Shown here: piece by piece, positions 1 through 9,324 of the stretch | Layout of the letters: every line of letters starts with the position of its first letter | How positions within the stretch are numbered: position 1 is the first letter of the stretch | Assembly: GCA_012031785.1 (NCBI GenBank) | Contig: JAAUTG010000009.1 | Location: 1 to 36,428 of the forward strand | Length of the DNA: 36,428 nt | Direction: 5' to 3' | DNA from: Saprospiraceae bacterium | Lineage (GTDB): Bacteria > Bacteroidota > Bacteroidia > Chitinophagales > Saprospiraceae | Notes under the pieces: model-generated | Told to the model about the DNA's origin: nothing | The model's database searches: none | The model's input: the letters and a program-made list of their open reading frames with translations, nothing else | Made by a program: the position numbers and the translations under genes

Positions 1-1620
1 GCTACCAGGCAGAAAAGAAAGGAAGTGATTTTCCAACTTGGCGTAAGGAGAAAGTTCCACTTTTTTCGGGTCAATCAGCACCAACTTAACCTGCGATGGG
101 TGTTTTTGGTAAAGTAAAGACATCAATACGACATTGATACCCACTGATTTACCCTGTCCAGTAGCTCCAGCAATCAACAGGTGTGGCATTTTCGCTAAAT
201 CTGCCACAAACACTTGATTAGAAATGGTTTTACCAAACGCAATTGGCAATTGCATTTTGGAACGCTTGAAGGTTTCGGAAGCCAATACCTCTTTGAGCGA
301 TACAATTTGCTTTTTTTCATTCGGCACTTCTATTCCTATTACCCCCTCACCAGGAATAGGCGCAATAATACGGATACCCAAAGCAGAAAGGCTCAAGGCA
401 ATATCATCTTCCAAACTTTTAATTTTAGAGATGCGCACGCCAGGCGCAGGTTTTACTTTAAATAAGGTGACCGTTGGTCCGACAACTGCTTTAACGCTCT
501 GTATTTCAATTTTATAATTCAGCAGGGTTTCAATAATTTGGTCTTTCTTGGCTTCCAGCTCTTCCCTATTCACTTCAAATTTTTGATCGCTATACTCGTT
601 CAAAAGCGCAAGAACAGGTTGTTCAAAGCTAGGCAAATCCAAGGTAGGGTCATAAGGCTCTAAATCTGCACCAGTTTGTACTTTATCAAGCTGGCTAGAA
701 AGTGGCGAGGCAACTGGCGCGGTTAGCACGGGTTCTTCCAAAATGGATTCTATGGAAACAGTCTCTATTTCTAACTCCGCATCAACAGGTTGATGTATCT
801 TTGGAGTGGGTTGTTCTATCGTTTCATCCAAAGCAAAAGTGAGCTGCTTTTTTTCTGGAACAGGCGCGGCAGGAGGTATGAGGACAGGAGGAACTTCAGG
901 AATTTCCTCTATCTCGTCATCCAAATCGCTGACTTTTGCTTCAGCAGGCATTGACTTTTTCTGTTTTAATGGATTGGATAACACTGTTTTAGGTTTTCCA
1001 CTCCACGCAGTGTACCAACGCTCTTTCATGTAATCTTGAGAATCCTTCAAAGCACTATTTACCGTCATTTCTTTGAAATCAGGATTGATATTCAACACAA
1101 TCACTACCACCGCAAGGGCAATCAATAACACAATTAGCCCTGCTGTACCCACAAACTCAATCAGCCAAGTGCTTATCATATCGCCAAACGCGCCACCGAC
1201 TGGAAATGCTGTTGTGCGTAAAATAAACTCTAACAGAATAGACGTGCCGACCACCATCAAAAAGCCATTGCGCAATCTTTCCCAAAATAGCGTGAGCGTA
1301 TAGCTGCGAATCAAAGCCAAGCCTAGATAAGTCAATATAGGAATTAGCAGGAACGAAGGTAATCCAAACCCCCAGTAAAAAAAGAGGTTAGACACAACAG
1401 CACCCAGTCGTCCGAGCCAATTTTCTATCTCTAGGTCTTTAGCTGATAACAAACGCCAGTTCCACTCCAACACTTTGTCTTGATCGGCTTGCCAAGTGAA
1501 CAAGTAAGAGGTGAACGCAATAAGAAGATAAGCCGCAATAACCAAGCACAGCACACCAAATAATTTTGGAACACGCTCGTCATTTATCCCTAATCCTTTT
1601 TTCTTTTTCTTTTTTCCCAT
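1..1620 (-). CDS. ftsK: DNA translocase FtsK, C-terminal part beyond the window
   Basis: Inner-membrane DNA pump of the divisome that moves chromosome termini through the septum. The frame is open without a stop for 540 codons from ATG at 1618-1620 to the window edge, so the 3' end is missing. The N-terminus is lysine-rich (MGKKKKKKG). Several hydrophobic segments follow (about residues 18-40, 60-90, 108-130 and 145-175), then an acidic/proline linker (about 215-330), then the alpha/beta motor. Walker A AGATGQGKS lies near residues 483-492 and Walker B-type LVLIDPKK near 515. The rest of the motor and the gamma DNA-reading domain should lie outside the window. No frame break is seen. A promoter-like element lies 320 bases upstream, and a palindromic repeat sits inside the presumed leader. 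Family assignment is very secure. Confidence 0.95.
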   Translation of the reverse strand, partial: MGKKKKKKGLGINDERVPKLFGVLCLVIAAYLLIAFTSYLFTWQADQDKVLEWNWRLLSAKDLEIENWLGRLGAVVSNLFFYWGFGLPSFLLIPILTYLGLALIRSYTLTLFWERLRNGFLMVVGTSILLEFILRTTAFPVGGAFGDMISTWLIEFVGTAGLIVLLIALAVVVIVLNINPDFKEMTVNSALKDSQDYMKERWYTAWSGKPKTVLSNPLKQKKSMPAEAKVSDLDDEIEEIPEVPPVLIPPAAPVPEKKQLTFALDETIEQPTPKIHQPVDAELEIETVSIESILEEPVLTAPVASPLSSQLDKVQTGADLEPYDPTLDLPSFEQPVLALLNEYSDQKFEVNREELEAKKDQIIETLLNYKIEIQSVKAVVGPTVTLFKVKPAPGVRISKIKSLEDDIALSLSALGIRIIAPIPGEGVIGIEVPNEKKQIVSLKEVLASETFKRSKMQLPIAFGKTISNQVFVADLAKMPHLLIAGATGQGKSVGINVVLMSLLYQKHPSQVKLVLIDPKKVELSPYAKLENHFLSFLPGS

Positions 1621-1760
1621 GAAAAATTAAATATAAAAAACTGCTTTTGGCTTTCAATAAGTAAATAATGAACAATAGGTAAAGTGTTAATTTGCTTTGA
1701 TTACTCCTGAGTTATCAACTGGCAAACTGGCAACTTATAATTTGTAACTCGTGACTGATA

Positions 1761-1886
1761 TTACGCAATTGGCTTTTGGCTGCTCGCCTTTTTCCTAAAG
1801 GCAATTACTTTGAGCATCTTCAATTTACAGGCTTTTCATGTAAGCATCAAAAAATCTTTTAAAAGCAAGTAGCAAACTGCGTGACA
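1761..1886 (-). repeat. Palindromic intergenic repeat, copy A
   Basis: Read on the minus strand it begins GTCACGCAGTTTGCTACTTG, continues with TGCTTTTAAAAG, contains TGATGCTTACATGAA, and ends with AAGGCGAGCAGCC then CCAATTGCGTAA. It matches the copy at 7761-7886 along most of its length. The two ends are imperfect inverted repeats of each other (GTnACGCAGTTTG / CCAATTGCGTAA). It lies in the probable leader of ftsK. Confidence 0.7.
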
Positions 1887-1938
1887 CTAGCTCACAACTA
1901 ATGAACCCGTTGATAAATAAATTCGTAATTTTACCGCA

Positions 1939-1971
1939 CAAAGGTAAGAAACGCGAACCAACTTCTTACAA
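1939..1971 (-). promoter_or_regulatory. Candidate promoter for ftsK
   Basis: On the minus strand TTG (1971-1969) is followed after 22 bases by TACCTTTG (1946-1939), which fits the Bacteroidota -33 TTG / -7 TAnnTTTG pattern with slightly long spacing. Transcription would begin near 1932 and give a leader of about 310 bases containing repeat copy A. Sequence match only. Confidence 0.45.
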
Positions 1972-2079
1972 TTAATTACGACAATAATATAACTAATTTG
2001 CTAATTAAACCTATTCTTTCACCTTTTGTAGAATAGGATAGCTACAAAAATAATCAAATCATCATCAAATTTATGTGCT

Positions 2080-2328
2080 ATGGGAATTTCTGTTGAAATA
2101 AGTATGTATCCCTTGAAGGCGGATTATAAACCACTAATCCTAGACTTTATTGCTCGTTTGCGTAGCCACGAAACAATTATGGTAATAACCAACGAAATGA
2201 GCACTCGTATTTTTGGAGACTTTGATACGGTCATGCCACTGCTTACGCAAGAAATGAAAACTACCTTCCAACAGCCTGATACTGTGGTAATGGTGATGAA
2301 AATAATAGGAAAAAATTTAAGTCTTTAG
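2080..2328 (+). CDS. YkoF-like thiamine-binding family protein
   Basis: A single-domain protein of 82 residues starting MGISVEISMYPL and containing MSTRIFGDFDTVMPLL. The pattern of an N-terminal SVEISxYPL strand, a short helix, an xxMSTxIFGDxD strand and a C-terminal VVMVMKIIG strand is that of the small ferredoxin-like YkoF/MTH1187 family. That family binds thiamine or pyrimidine precursors, or is of unknown role. Bacillus YkoF has two such domains; this has one and would need to pair. There is no signal peptide, so it is probably cytoplasmic. It stands alone, with no thiamine genes beside it, so the ligand is inference. The reading frame is intact and ends in IIGKNLSL. Confidence 0.7.
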   Translation: MGISVEISMYPLKADYKPLILDFIARLRSHETIMVITNEMSTRIFGDFDTVMPLLTQEMKTTFQQPDTVVMVMKIIGKNLSL

Positions 2329-2400
2329 TCATCCTTTAGTAGGATAATTTTCTTTTTCCCAATTTTTAAAGCAAAAACGATTGACACGATGGTGCATGGG

Positions 2401-2500
2401 CGTGACGCAATTTGCTGGTCGCCTGAATACACTTATTAACCCCAGTTTGTATGCCCTCAGCACGAAATTTTTTTAAACAGCAAACAGCTAAATGCGAGCT
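2401..2500 (-). repeat. Palindromic intergenic repeat, copy B
   Basis: Read on the minus strand it starts GGCAGCTCGCATTTAGCTGT, continues TTTGCTGTTTAAAAAAATTT, and ends CCAGCAAATTGCGTCACG. It aligns with the copy at 26710-26826, which starts GTAGCTCGCTATTTGC and ends AACAAATTGCGTAGC. It lies between the YkoF-like gene and suhB. Confidence 0.65.
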
Positions 2501-2564
2501 GCCCAAAATTATTTAAGCACTTGTTTCATCAATATTCAAAAATTAACAACAATTATCTGGTACT

Positions 2565-3356
2565 ATGGAATGGTTAAAAATTTGCGAACAAGCCCTGCCT
2601 AAAGTGCAGCAAGTCGGAAAGTTCATTGTAGGAGAATTAGGAAAAGTACAAGCAAGCCAGGTGGAAGACAAATCCGTCAATAGTTTGGTAAGCTACGTGG
2701 ATAAGCAAGCAGAGATACAGTTAGTAGAAGCATTGCAACAAATCCTCCCCACCGCCACTTTCATTACGGAAGAAGCCACAATAGAAAACAGCAAAAGCGA
2801 ATTAACTTGGATTATTGATCCTTTGGACGGAACGACCAATTTTTTACATGGTATTCCTTGTTTTTCGGTAAGCGTAGGACTACAATGCGAAGGGCAATTA
2901 GTGGTAGGTATTGTACTAGAACCTACGCGCAATGAAATGTTTTACGCTGCCCACCAGCAAGGCGCGTTTTTGAATGGCAACCGCATCAAAGTAAGGCAGA
3001 ATGCTACTTTTGCGAATAGCTTGATCGCTATTGGATTTCCTTACAACGACGGAAAGCGTGTTCAGCAAATGCTAAGTATGTTTGAAACTTTCCAAAAAGA
3101 AAGTAGAGGTATCCGACGCTTGGGGTCGGCAGCTTTGGATTTGGCTTACACCGCAGCAGGTCGCTTTGATGCTTACTTTGAAGGAGGTATTAATGCTTGG
3201 GATATCGCAGGTGGCGCATTGCTGGTAAAAGAAGCTGGTGGTATTGTGACGGATTACCAAGGTGGTGATGATTTTTTGTTTTCTGGCGAAATTATTGCTG
3301 CCACGCCTAGTGTATATGACCGACTAAAATCTTTGGTACTCGAAACTTATTACTGA
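2565..3356 (+). CDS. suhB: Inositol-1-monophosphatase family phosphatase (SuhB-like)
   Basis: A Mg2+-dependent phosphatase of the FIG superfamily, 263 residues, the usual family length, acting in the cytoplasm on inositol-1-phosphate or related sugar or nucleotide phosphates. All three metal/catalytic motifs are present: the EE pair in FITEEAT (residues 69-70), DPLDGTTNF (Asp85, Asp88) and AWDIAGGALLVKEAGG (Trp212-Asp213). The start ATG at 2565 follows an A-rich leader without a clear Shine-Dalgarno site, as is common in this phylum. The gene is intact. It stands alone, between repeat copy B and the 14-nt tandem repeat. The family is certain. The exact substrate is not, since these proteins are promiscuous, so the symbol marks the closest well-known member. 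Confidence 0.88.
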   Translation: MEWLKICEQALPKVQQVGKFIVGELGKVQASQVEDKSVNSLVSYVDKQAEIQLVEALQQILPTATFITEEATIENSKSELTWIIDPLDGTTNFLHGIPCFSVSVGLQCEGQLVVGIVLEPTRNEMFYAAHQQGAFLNGNRIKVRQNATFANSLIAIGFPYNDGKRVQQMLSMFETFQKESRGIRRLGSAALDLAYTAAGRFDAYFEGGINAWDIAGGALLVKEAGGIVTDYQGGDDFLFSGEIIAATPSVYDRLKSLVLETYY

Positions 3357-3370
3357 CATTAAGTAGTTGC

Positions 3371-3507
3371 TTGGTCTTTAGCTCCTTTGGGAAGATTATT
3401 TTAAATTACAATCCTAATTAAGTCCTAACCTCCCTAATATAGCTAAAGACCAACCACCAAAGACCAACCACCAACCACCAAAGACCAACTACCAAAGACC
3501 AACTACT
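3371..3507. repeat. 14-nt tandem repeat with an inverted partner
   Basis: Five consecutive blocks: AAAGACCAACCACC twice (3445-3472), a half unit AACCACC (3473-3479), AAAGACCAACTACC (3480-3493) and AAAGACCAACTACT (3494-3507). Upstream, TTGGTCTTTAGCT (3371-3383) is the exact reverse complement of AGCTAAAGACCAA (3441-3453), so the transcript could form a hairpin after suhB. No coding frame is kept by the unit. Confidence 0.75.
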
Positions 3508-3590
3508 CATCTTTATTTGGATGTAATAAACTAACTATCAGGCGTTAATTTAGAATCTAAAAAATAAAATACACTTTTTTACATAATCAC

Positions 3591-3621
3591 TTGCATTATA
3601 CAAACACTTGTTGTATCTTTG
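3591..3621 (+). promoter_or_regulatory. Promoter of the initiator tRNA gene
   Basis: TTG at 3591-3593, 20 bases, then TATCTTTG at 3614-3621. This is a close match to the Bacteroidota primary sigma factor consensus (TTG, 19-21 bases, TAnnTTTG). The tRNA begins 16 bases after the -7 box. Confidence 0.8.
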
Positions 3622-3637
3622 CAGCCTTAAATAAAAT

Positions 3638-3710
<73 letters not shown>

Positions 3711-3714
3711 CTTC

Positions 3715-3750
3715 AAAGTCTTGCAATGTAACATTTGCAAGACTTTTTTT
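3715..3750 (+). terminator. Intrinsic terminator of the tRNA gene
   Basis: The perfect 12-bp stem AAAGTCTTGCAA (3715-3726) / TTGCAAGACTTT (3735-3746) has an 8-base loop and is followed by a run of T to 3750. It starts five bases after the tRNA. On the minus strand it would also lie just beyond the repaired end of the nuclease gene. Confidence 0.85.
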
Positions 3751-3769
3751 TATTGCGGAAACATCAATT

Positions 3770-4974
3770 TTAGCCTTCATCAGGATGTGTTCGCCCTTTG
3801 ACTTCTCCTTTCTGAAACTGTTGCTCCAAGTCTTCTAATTCTTTGCGCTCTTTTTTGACAGTTCTTTTGGCATAAGTTCTTTCAAATTAGGCTGACCCGC
3901 TTCTATCCAAGCAGAGTACCAAATGTTGCCAAGTGCTTTTACGGTTTGGCACATACGGCGTTCCACCATACCTGAAAGTTTTTCGTGATAGGCTGCTGCA
4001 TAAGGTTGACAATATGTGCGGATGGTTTGCCCTAAGCGTTCTTCGTAGCAATATTGCTGGTCAGGAGGAAAAATTTTACTTAGTTCTTTTTCGATTCGTA
4101 GCACAGCATCCACTTCGGCATGGCTTTGTAGCACAATTTCCCAAAAATATGATTTTGGATTGTCAATGTACTCTGCTTTGCCCACAAAAAAATCATATTG
4201 TTGGTCGGCGTAAAGCTCTGGCAAACGACTTTCCCAAAATCCGTGAATTCCTACTTGGTCTGTGAGTTGTCCATTATAGTTTTCTGTGGTATGAAGGGGC
4301 ACATGGGCATCACCAATGTAATGTCCTATTTCCGTAGAAAGTCGTAAAATCTGCTGCTCGTGCTTTTCAGAAAAGGCTTTTACCAATTGCCGATACACAC
4401 GCAGTAAATTATAGGGCAAAATACCATATTCTGAAAACCGATCTACCGCAAAGGCTTTTTGGCAAGGAATAGGGTTTGCCAGAAGTGCGTTTAAAGAATC
4501 GCAATTAATATTCCATTCTTCCTCGTAATACTCAGGCAGGATGTTTTGAATAAAGAAAGTTTTATACGTATGTTCTTGGGCATCAGGAGAAATGATGATT
4601 CTACTCATCGCATTTTCTCCAAATAAATGAAGGGTGTCCCCATTTTCGTGAATAGCGTAAACATCCGAATATTTGATTAGCGCATCTGTCCAATCACGAG
4701 GCACATTGTTGAATGGGAAAGTTCCCCAACGGTCTAAATCTATGTAGTGTCGCACTGCTTCGTGCTTGGTAGCGTAGCGGCGCTTGTCAGGGTCCACTGC
4801 ATGTTCGGTGATAAACTCAATATTTCTTTTGTAGAATCCTATCATTTCAGGTGGTAGCGTAAACACAGCCATTCTGTTAATGCGACGGTGCCCAAAAAAT
4901 CCCCACACTTCATCTGCTGGAGTAGCTCCCAAAAATAATAATCCGACCAGCAGCAATATTAGTTTTTGTTTCAT
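3770..4974 (-). CDS. Exported S1/P1-type zinc nuclease / phospholipase C fold protein
   Basis: The mature protein should start near WGFFGHRRINRM, the tryptophan-led N-terminus typical of S1/P1 nucleases and zinc phospholipase C, in which the N-terminal Trp and several His/Asp bind three zinc ions. Further candidate ligands are in HYIDLD, the GHYIGDAHVPLH block and GIHGFWE. I chose ATG 4972-4974 because it places a clean signal peptide (MKQKLILLLVGLLFLG) first; an upstream in-frame start at 5010 adds 12 polar residues. As written, the frame stops at 3835. One extra base in the T6 run at 3851-3856 would restore a C-terminus ending GRTHPDEG at 3770, for a 401-residue protein. It probably hydrolyses nucleic acid or phosphodiesters in the periplasm or outside the cell; the substrate is not determined. 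Confidence 0.82.
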
Positions 4975-5104
4975 AACATAAATGTTTTTTCTGGAATCCA
5001 TTTCTTTCAAAAAGTAGTTTCCTATTGATGGAGTTATAAACGTTCGTATTTACAATTTTTTCATCTTAGAAGTCAGTAATAAGCAAATTCATAGTTGACT
5101 TTAA

Positions 5105-5159
5105 CAATTCACTCATCATCAAAATCAACTAATAGCTCATAACTAACTTATATCTCATC
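5105..5159 (+). repeat. Second intergenic repeat family, copy 1
   Basis: The text AATTCACTCATCATCAAAA followed by CTCATAACTAACTTATATCT resembles 25731-25784 and the reverse complement of 28764-28804. The shared core is (A)CTCATTTATTATCAAA, about 10-20 bases, then AACTTAT(C)ACTC. AT-rich, so the match could be partly chance. Confidence 0.4.
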
Positions 5160-5166
5160 CCTTACC

Positions 5167-7560
5167 TTATCCTTGATTGATTCTGTAATTAAATGTCAAA
5201 TTAATTTGTCGTAGTTGAAACTGGGTATCAATGTCTGTCTTAAAGTTTTCTCCTTCAATCATGGTTCTAAATCTTCTCGAATTAAATACATCTAACACGC
5301 TCAAGTTGAGTGTTCCTTTATTTTTCATCACTTTTTTGCTTACTGAGGCATCCAGATAATAAAGAGCCTTACGCTTGCCTTGTGCAAATTTTTGAGGTGC
5401 TTCAAAGTTAGCGCGAAGCTGTGCATCTATGGATTTAGGCAAAGAAAAGCGCGAGGTTTGGCGAGCAAACCAACTGTACGTATCTGTTTTAAAAAGTGGG
5501 TCAAGGTTCGTACCGTCCACTTGAGCGTAGAAAAAGTTAGCATTGAAGTCGAGTTTCCACCATTTGTAAAGCGTAAAGGCACTAGTAAATTCTGCACCTA
5601 CGGCTTGTTCCCAATTCAAATTCTGTGGAAAAGTTTTAGAAGTTCCATCTTCTCCCACTTCTCGTATGCGCTCAATTTTACTATCCGTGTAGCGGTAATA
5701 GATGGCAGAAGAAAGTGAGCCTTTTTCAAAATATTTGATATGCCCCAATTCAAAAACATCGCTAAACTCTGGATTCAAATCTGGATTACCAGCAAAAAAG
5801 TTACGGCTATCCGATAGGGTCACAAAAGGACTTAAATCATTATATACTGGGCGACGTACACGACGGCTGTAACTCCATTGCAAGGCATTTTCTTTCGGTA
5901 AATCGTAGGTTAGATGCACACTTGGAAATACATTACCGTAATTACGCGGATTTATTTCATTGGTTTCTTCCAAAGCTGTTTGGATGTCTGTCCATTCTGC
6001 ACGCAATCCAACTTGGTAAGAAAATTTGTTGATTTTGTTGCCGATGATGCCATATACTCCCAAAATATCTTCGTTGTACGTGAAGTAATTATCCAAGTCT
6101 GGCAAAGGTACTTGCGAGCCGTCGGGCAGTTCTTTAGTAGCAATAAAATCGTTGACCATTTCTCGGAAACTAGCTCTAACACCTGTTTCCAACTTACCTT
6201 CCTTTGAAAAAGGATAAATATAATCCAATTGCAACAACCACTGCTTTTCAAACTCATCGTTGAGCGAGCGTTCCACAAGCGAACGATTTTCAAGAAATTC
6301 TCCATTGGGTAGATAGGTTTCTTGTTCAAACAACTGGTCGGAGCGTTCCCAATAATCCAGTAAACGCAAGTCAGCCACCATTTCGTGACCTTTTTTTTCA
6401 AAAGTGCGCTTATAAGTTAACGAGTATTCTTGGTTGGGTTCTGTTTCTGATTCATCCTGAGTGCGGTAAGTGATTTCCGATAGGTTTTTTAATGAACCCA
6501 AATAGTCTTCATAGCGGTTGTCTGTGAGGCGACGACCTTTGCTGCGTCTAAGTGTGTAGGCAGCCGTGAGGATACTTTTTCTGAAAAGAAAAAATCTAAG
6601 CCACTCCTCGCACTCGGGTTAAAGCCTGTAAAATCACCTTCTGTATCTTGTTGCAACAGCAGTAAGTTACCTAAACTATCCAAAGATTCTTGGTACAGTG
6701 TTCCCACGCGCGGCTGAATTCGATAAGCGATACCGTAGTTGATGAAAAATAATTTTTTTATGGCGATAATTCAAATTAGCAGCTAACCCGAGATTGGTAG
6801 GATAGCCTGTGATTAATTCTACGGAACCGTTAAAACCTTGATTGCGGTCTTTTTTTAGCACGATGTTAATGATGCCTGCCATGCCTTCTGCTTCATAGCG
6901 AGCTGACGGATTGGTGATGATTTCTACGCGCTCAATCATGTTGCCAGATAGCTGTTGAAGCCCACTACCACCTTTGAAACTCACCAAGCCAGAAGGCTTG
7001 CCATCAATCAAAATACGTACACTTCCACTTCCTCTCAAGCGCACATTTCCTTCCAAATCCACAGAAAGCGATGGTACATTACTCAAAATTTCTATTGCCG
7101 AACCACCAGCATTCGCCAAATCTTTTCCCACATTGAAAACACGCTTGTCCAGTCGAAATTCCATAGCACTTTTTTCTGCTATCACGGTCACTTCTTCTAA
7201 GGATTGGGCAGATGGCACAATTTTCAAGTTACCTAAATCTAATGTGTTTTTTTCTTTGTTGATGCTAAATATCTCAGTTTTTAGAGAATCATATCCTAAA
7301 TATTCAATGACCGCGTAATAATTCCCAGTTTCCAGTACAATTGAAAACGCACCGTCGCCATCTGTAATATTGCCGCCCTTCACCTGGTGGTCGTCGTTGC
7401 CCATAACTCGAATACTGGCATAGCTCAAAGGACTTAATGTATTAGCATCTAACACTTTACCAATTAAATTATTTTTTTGAGCAAATGTGGTATTTACGGT
7501 CAATATGTTCCATAAAAATAGGATAAACACTACGCGAAATGGCTGTAAAATAGGCTTCAT
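5167..7560 (-). CDS. TonB-dependent outer-membrane receptor (OMP_b-brl_3 type)
   Basis: An outer-membrane barrel for TonB-driven uptake. It has a signal peptide ending TTFAQ (residues 1-28), a carboxypeptidase-regulatory-like beta domain (about 30-115, with VLDANTLSPLSYASI), a plug domain (about 130-235, with VRLRGSGSVRILIDGKPSG and RVEIITNPSARYEAEGMAGI) and a barrel ending NLTFNYRINQG. The sequence breaks frame twice, at the T7 run 6753-6759 and the T5 run 6576-6580. Removing one base from the first and adding one to the second gives one continuous 797-residue protein, the normal size for this subfamily. No SusD-like partner lies beside it, so it is not a classic Sus locus. The substrate is unknown. 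A near-consensus -7 element (TACCTTCG, minus strand 7708-7701) lies about 140 bases upstream, without a clear -33. Confidence 0.85.
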
Positions 7561-8119
7561 CGAAACTATGATTTAGACTTTCGTTTTGTAATGATGTTGA
7601 ATTAAGAAGCATAAAGTATAAAAATAGTTTAGAACGAGCCAAAAAAAGAATGCAAAGACTTGTAAAGATAGGAGTTGATTATTGAATGATAAATAATTTA
7701 CGAAGGTAAATGGGCAGAAAATTGTTTTGCTGGTGTTTAGTGGATTTTACAGTTATTCTAGTTACGCAGTTCGGTATTGGCTTTTAAAAAAGACTTTTCA
7801 TGCTTACTTGAAGAGCGCGTGAATTAAGGATGCTGAAAATAATTATATTTGGGAAAACGGCGAATAACAAAAACTAATTGTGTACCATGAGTTGCAATAG
7901 TTATCAAAGAACTCAGCTATCAGTATAAGCTTTACGTGGACTTCACAAAATATCTTCCGAATACTTTGTTGCCTGCCAAAAAAGTTAGATGTTTGACCCA
8001 TAAAATGAGGCTTTCAATGATATTGATTATGTCTTGAAGCAATCAAATTATTTTGATGTTCTTTTAGAAAGGTACTAAAACTTAGCACTAAAAGAACAAA
8101 ACTTAAAAAGTCTAACAAT
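7561..8119. other. Divergent intergenic region TonB receptor / fbaA
   Basis: 559 bases without a recognisable gene. It contains repeat copy C (7761-7886) and a possible -7 element for the receptor (7701-7708, minus strand). The last 200 bases before the aldolase gene are AT-rich with no clear promoter match. Confidence 0.55.
7761..7886 (+). repeat. Palindromic intergenic repeat, copy C
   Basis: It begins GTTACGCAGTTCGGTATTGG and continues with CTTTTAAAAAAG, CATGCTTACTTGAAGAGC and GGATGCTGAAAATAATTATA. It ends GGCGAATAACAAAAACTAAT followed by TGTGTACC. It is the best match to copy A. Confidence 0.7.
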
Positions 8120-9193
8120 ATGTCATCCACAAAATTTCGTCCAGGTGTGCTTTTCGGTGATGAAGTAACCGAATTATTCAATTATGCCAATGAACACGAT
8201 TTTGCTTTACCTGCCGTCAACGTGGTAGGAACGAACTCTGTCAATGCCGTGCTTGAAACAGCAAAAGAGGTCAATTCCCCTGTCATCATTCAGTTTTCCA
8301 ATGGTGGCGCTTCTTTCTTTGCGGGCAAGGGGCTATCCAACAAAGACCAAAAAGCTGCCATTTTGGGTGGTATATCAGGAGCTATGCACGTTCACAACGT
8401 AGCTGCCGCTTATGGTGTAACAGTGGTGTTGCACACTGACCACTGCGCAAAAGATTTGCTGCCTTGGGTGGACGGTTTGCTGGATGCCAGCGAGACGCAT
8501 TTTGAAAAATTTGGTACTCCTCTATACAGCTCTCACATGTTGGATTTATCGGAAGAACCATTAGAGGAAAATATTGAAACTTGTGTACATTATTTGGAGC
8601 GAATGTCCAAGTTAGGGATGACTTTGGAGATAGAATTAGGCGTGACTGGGGGCGAAGAGGATGGCGTGGACAACACAGGAGTAGATAGCTCTCGCCTTTA
8701 CACCCAACCACAAGAAGTCGCTTATGCTTACACTTCTTTACAGAAAGTGAGCGAGCGATTCACTGTCGCGGCTGCTTTTGGAAATGTTCACGGCGTGTAT
8801 AAGCCAGGTAATGTGAGTTTGAAGCCCATCATTTTGAAGAACTCTCAAGACTATCTTCGAGCGCAATTAGCACTAACGAAGCAGAATCCGATTAATTTCG
8901 TATTTCATGGTGGTTCTGGCTCTTCCAGAGAAGAAATACGCGAAGCCATTAGCTATGGCGCAATAAAAATGAATATTGACACTGACTTGCAATGGGCGTT
9001 TTGGGATGGTATCCGCGACTATTACGAAAGCAAGCGAGACTATTTGCAAGCACAAATTGGCAATCCTGGCGGCGAGGACAAGCCCAATAAAAAATACTAT
9101 GATCCACGACAGTGGTTGCGAGCTGCTGAAACCTCGCTCAAAACACGCTTGAAGCAAGCCTTTGAAGATTTAAACGCAATAGATAAAAACTAG
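8120..9193 (+). CDS. fbaA: Fructose-bisphosphate aldolase, class II (FbaA type)
   Basis: A cytoplasmic zinc enzyme of glycolysis and gluconeogenesis that cleaves fructose-1,6-bisphosphate to glyceraldehyde-3-phosphate and dihydroxyacetone phosphate. It has 357 residues, against 359 in E. coli FbaA, and is intact. Catalytic Asp107 and zinc ligand His108 are in LHTDHCAKD. Further zinc and phosphate residues are in EIELGVTGGEEDG (about 170-182), FGNVHGVY (His224), FHGGSGS (His263) and MNIDTD. The long C-terminus with YDPRQWLRAAE is typical of the FbaA (class IIA) branch. It is monocistronic, with a perfect-stem terminator 19 bases after the stop. The start ATG at 8120 is preceded by an A-rich leader. 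Confidence 0.96.
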   Translation: MSSTKFRPGVLFGDEVTELFNYANEHDFALPAVNVVGTNSVNAVLETAKEVNSPVIIQFSNGGASFFAGKGLSNKDQKAAILGGISGAMHVHNVAAAYGVTVVLHTDHCAKDLLPWVDGLLDASETHFEKFGTPLYSSHMLDLSEEPLEENIETCVHYLERMSKLGMTLEIELGVTGGEEDGVDNTGVDSSRLYTQPQEVAYAYTSLQKVSERFTVAAAFGNVHGVYKPGNVSLKPIILKNSQDYLRAQLALTKQNPINFVFHGGSGSSREEIREAISYGAIKMNIDTDLQWAFWDGIRDYYESKRDYLQAQIGNPGGEDKPNKKYYDPRQWLRAAETSLKTRLKQAFEDLNAIDKN

Positions 9194-9211
9194 GAATTTT
9201 CTATTTCAATA

Positions 9212-9250
9212 CAAAGTGAACGAGCTAATAGGTTCGTTCACTTTGATTTT
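9212..9250 (+). terminator. Intrinsic terminator of fbaA
   Basis: The perfect stem CAAAGTGAACGA (9212-9223) / TCGTTCACTTTG (9234-9245) has a 10-base loop and is followed by ATTTTTAAT. It can serve both strands, because the neighbouring carboxylesterase gene converges. Confidence 0.8.
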
Positions 9251-9264
9251 TAATACACTTCCCT

Positions 9265-9316
9265 GATGTTACCCAATTGCCTATTTAAAGGCAAATACAA
9301 ATAATGAGCTGCGCAT
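9265..9316 (-). repeat. Short derivative of the palindromic repeat, copy H
   Basis: On the minus strand it reads GATGCGCAGCTCATTATTTG, then TATTTGCCTTTAAATAGGCA, then ATTGGGTAACAT. It keeps both ends of the family but lacks the middle, and it folds on itself around TTGCCTATTTAAAGGCAA. It lies between two convergent genes. Confidence 0.45.
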
Positions 9317-9324
9317 CAAAGTAC

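Larger units (their letters stand above)
1621..2079. other. Divergent intergenic region ftsK / YkoF-like gene
   Basis: 459 bases without a convincing gene. It holds one long copy of the palindromic intergenic repeat (1761-1886), a promoter-like element for ftsK (1939-1971, minus strand) and an AT-rich stretch before the YkoF-like gene. No RNA gene was recognised. Confidence 0.6.

Noticed and set aside
3445-3507. CRISPR array
   Set aside because: Units are 14 nt, directly adjacent and without spacers, and no cas gene is near.
3933-4265. Plus-strand frame opposite the nuclease gene
   Set aside because: Shadow of the nuclease coding strand with no recognisable domain.
5167-7560. TonB receptor as a decayed pseudogene
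   Set aside because: Only two single-base breaks, both at homopolymers, and the rest keeps all domain motifs and the barrel end. Decay would show more and different lesions.
5167-7560. SusC/SusD polysaccharide utilisation locus
   Set aside because: No SusD-like lipoprotein or glycoside hydrolase is near either receptor; both receptors are of other subtypes.
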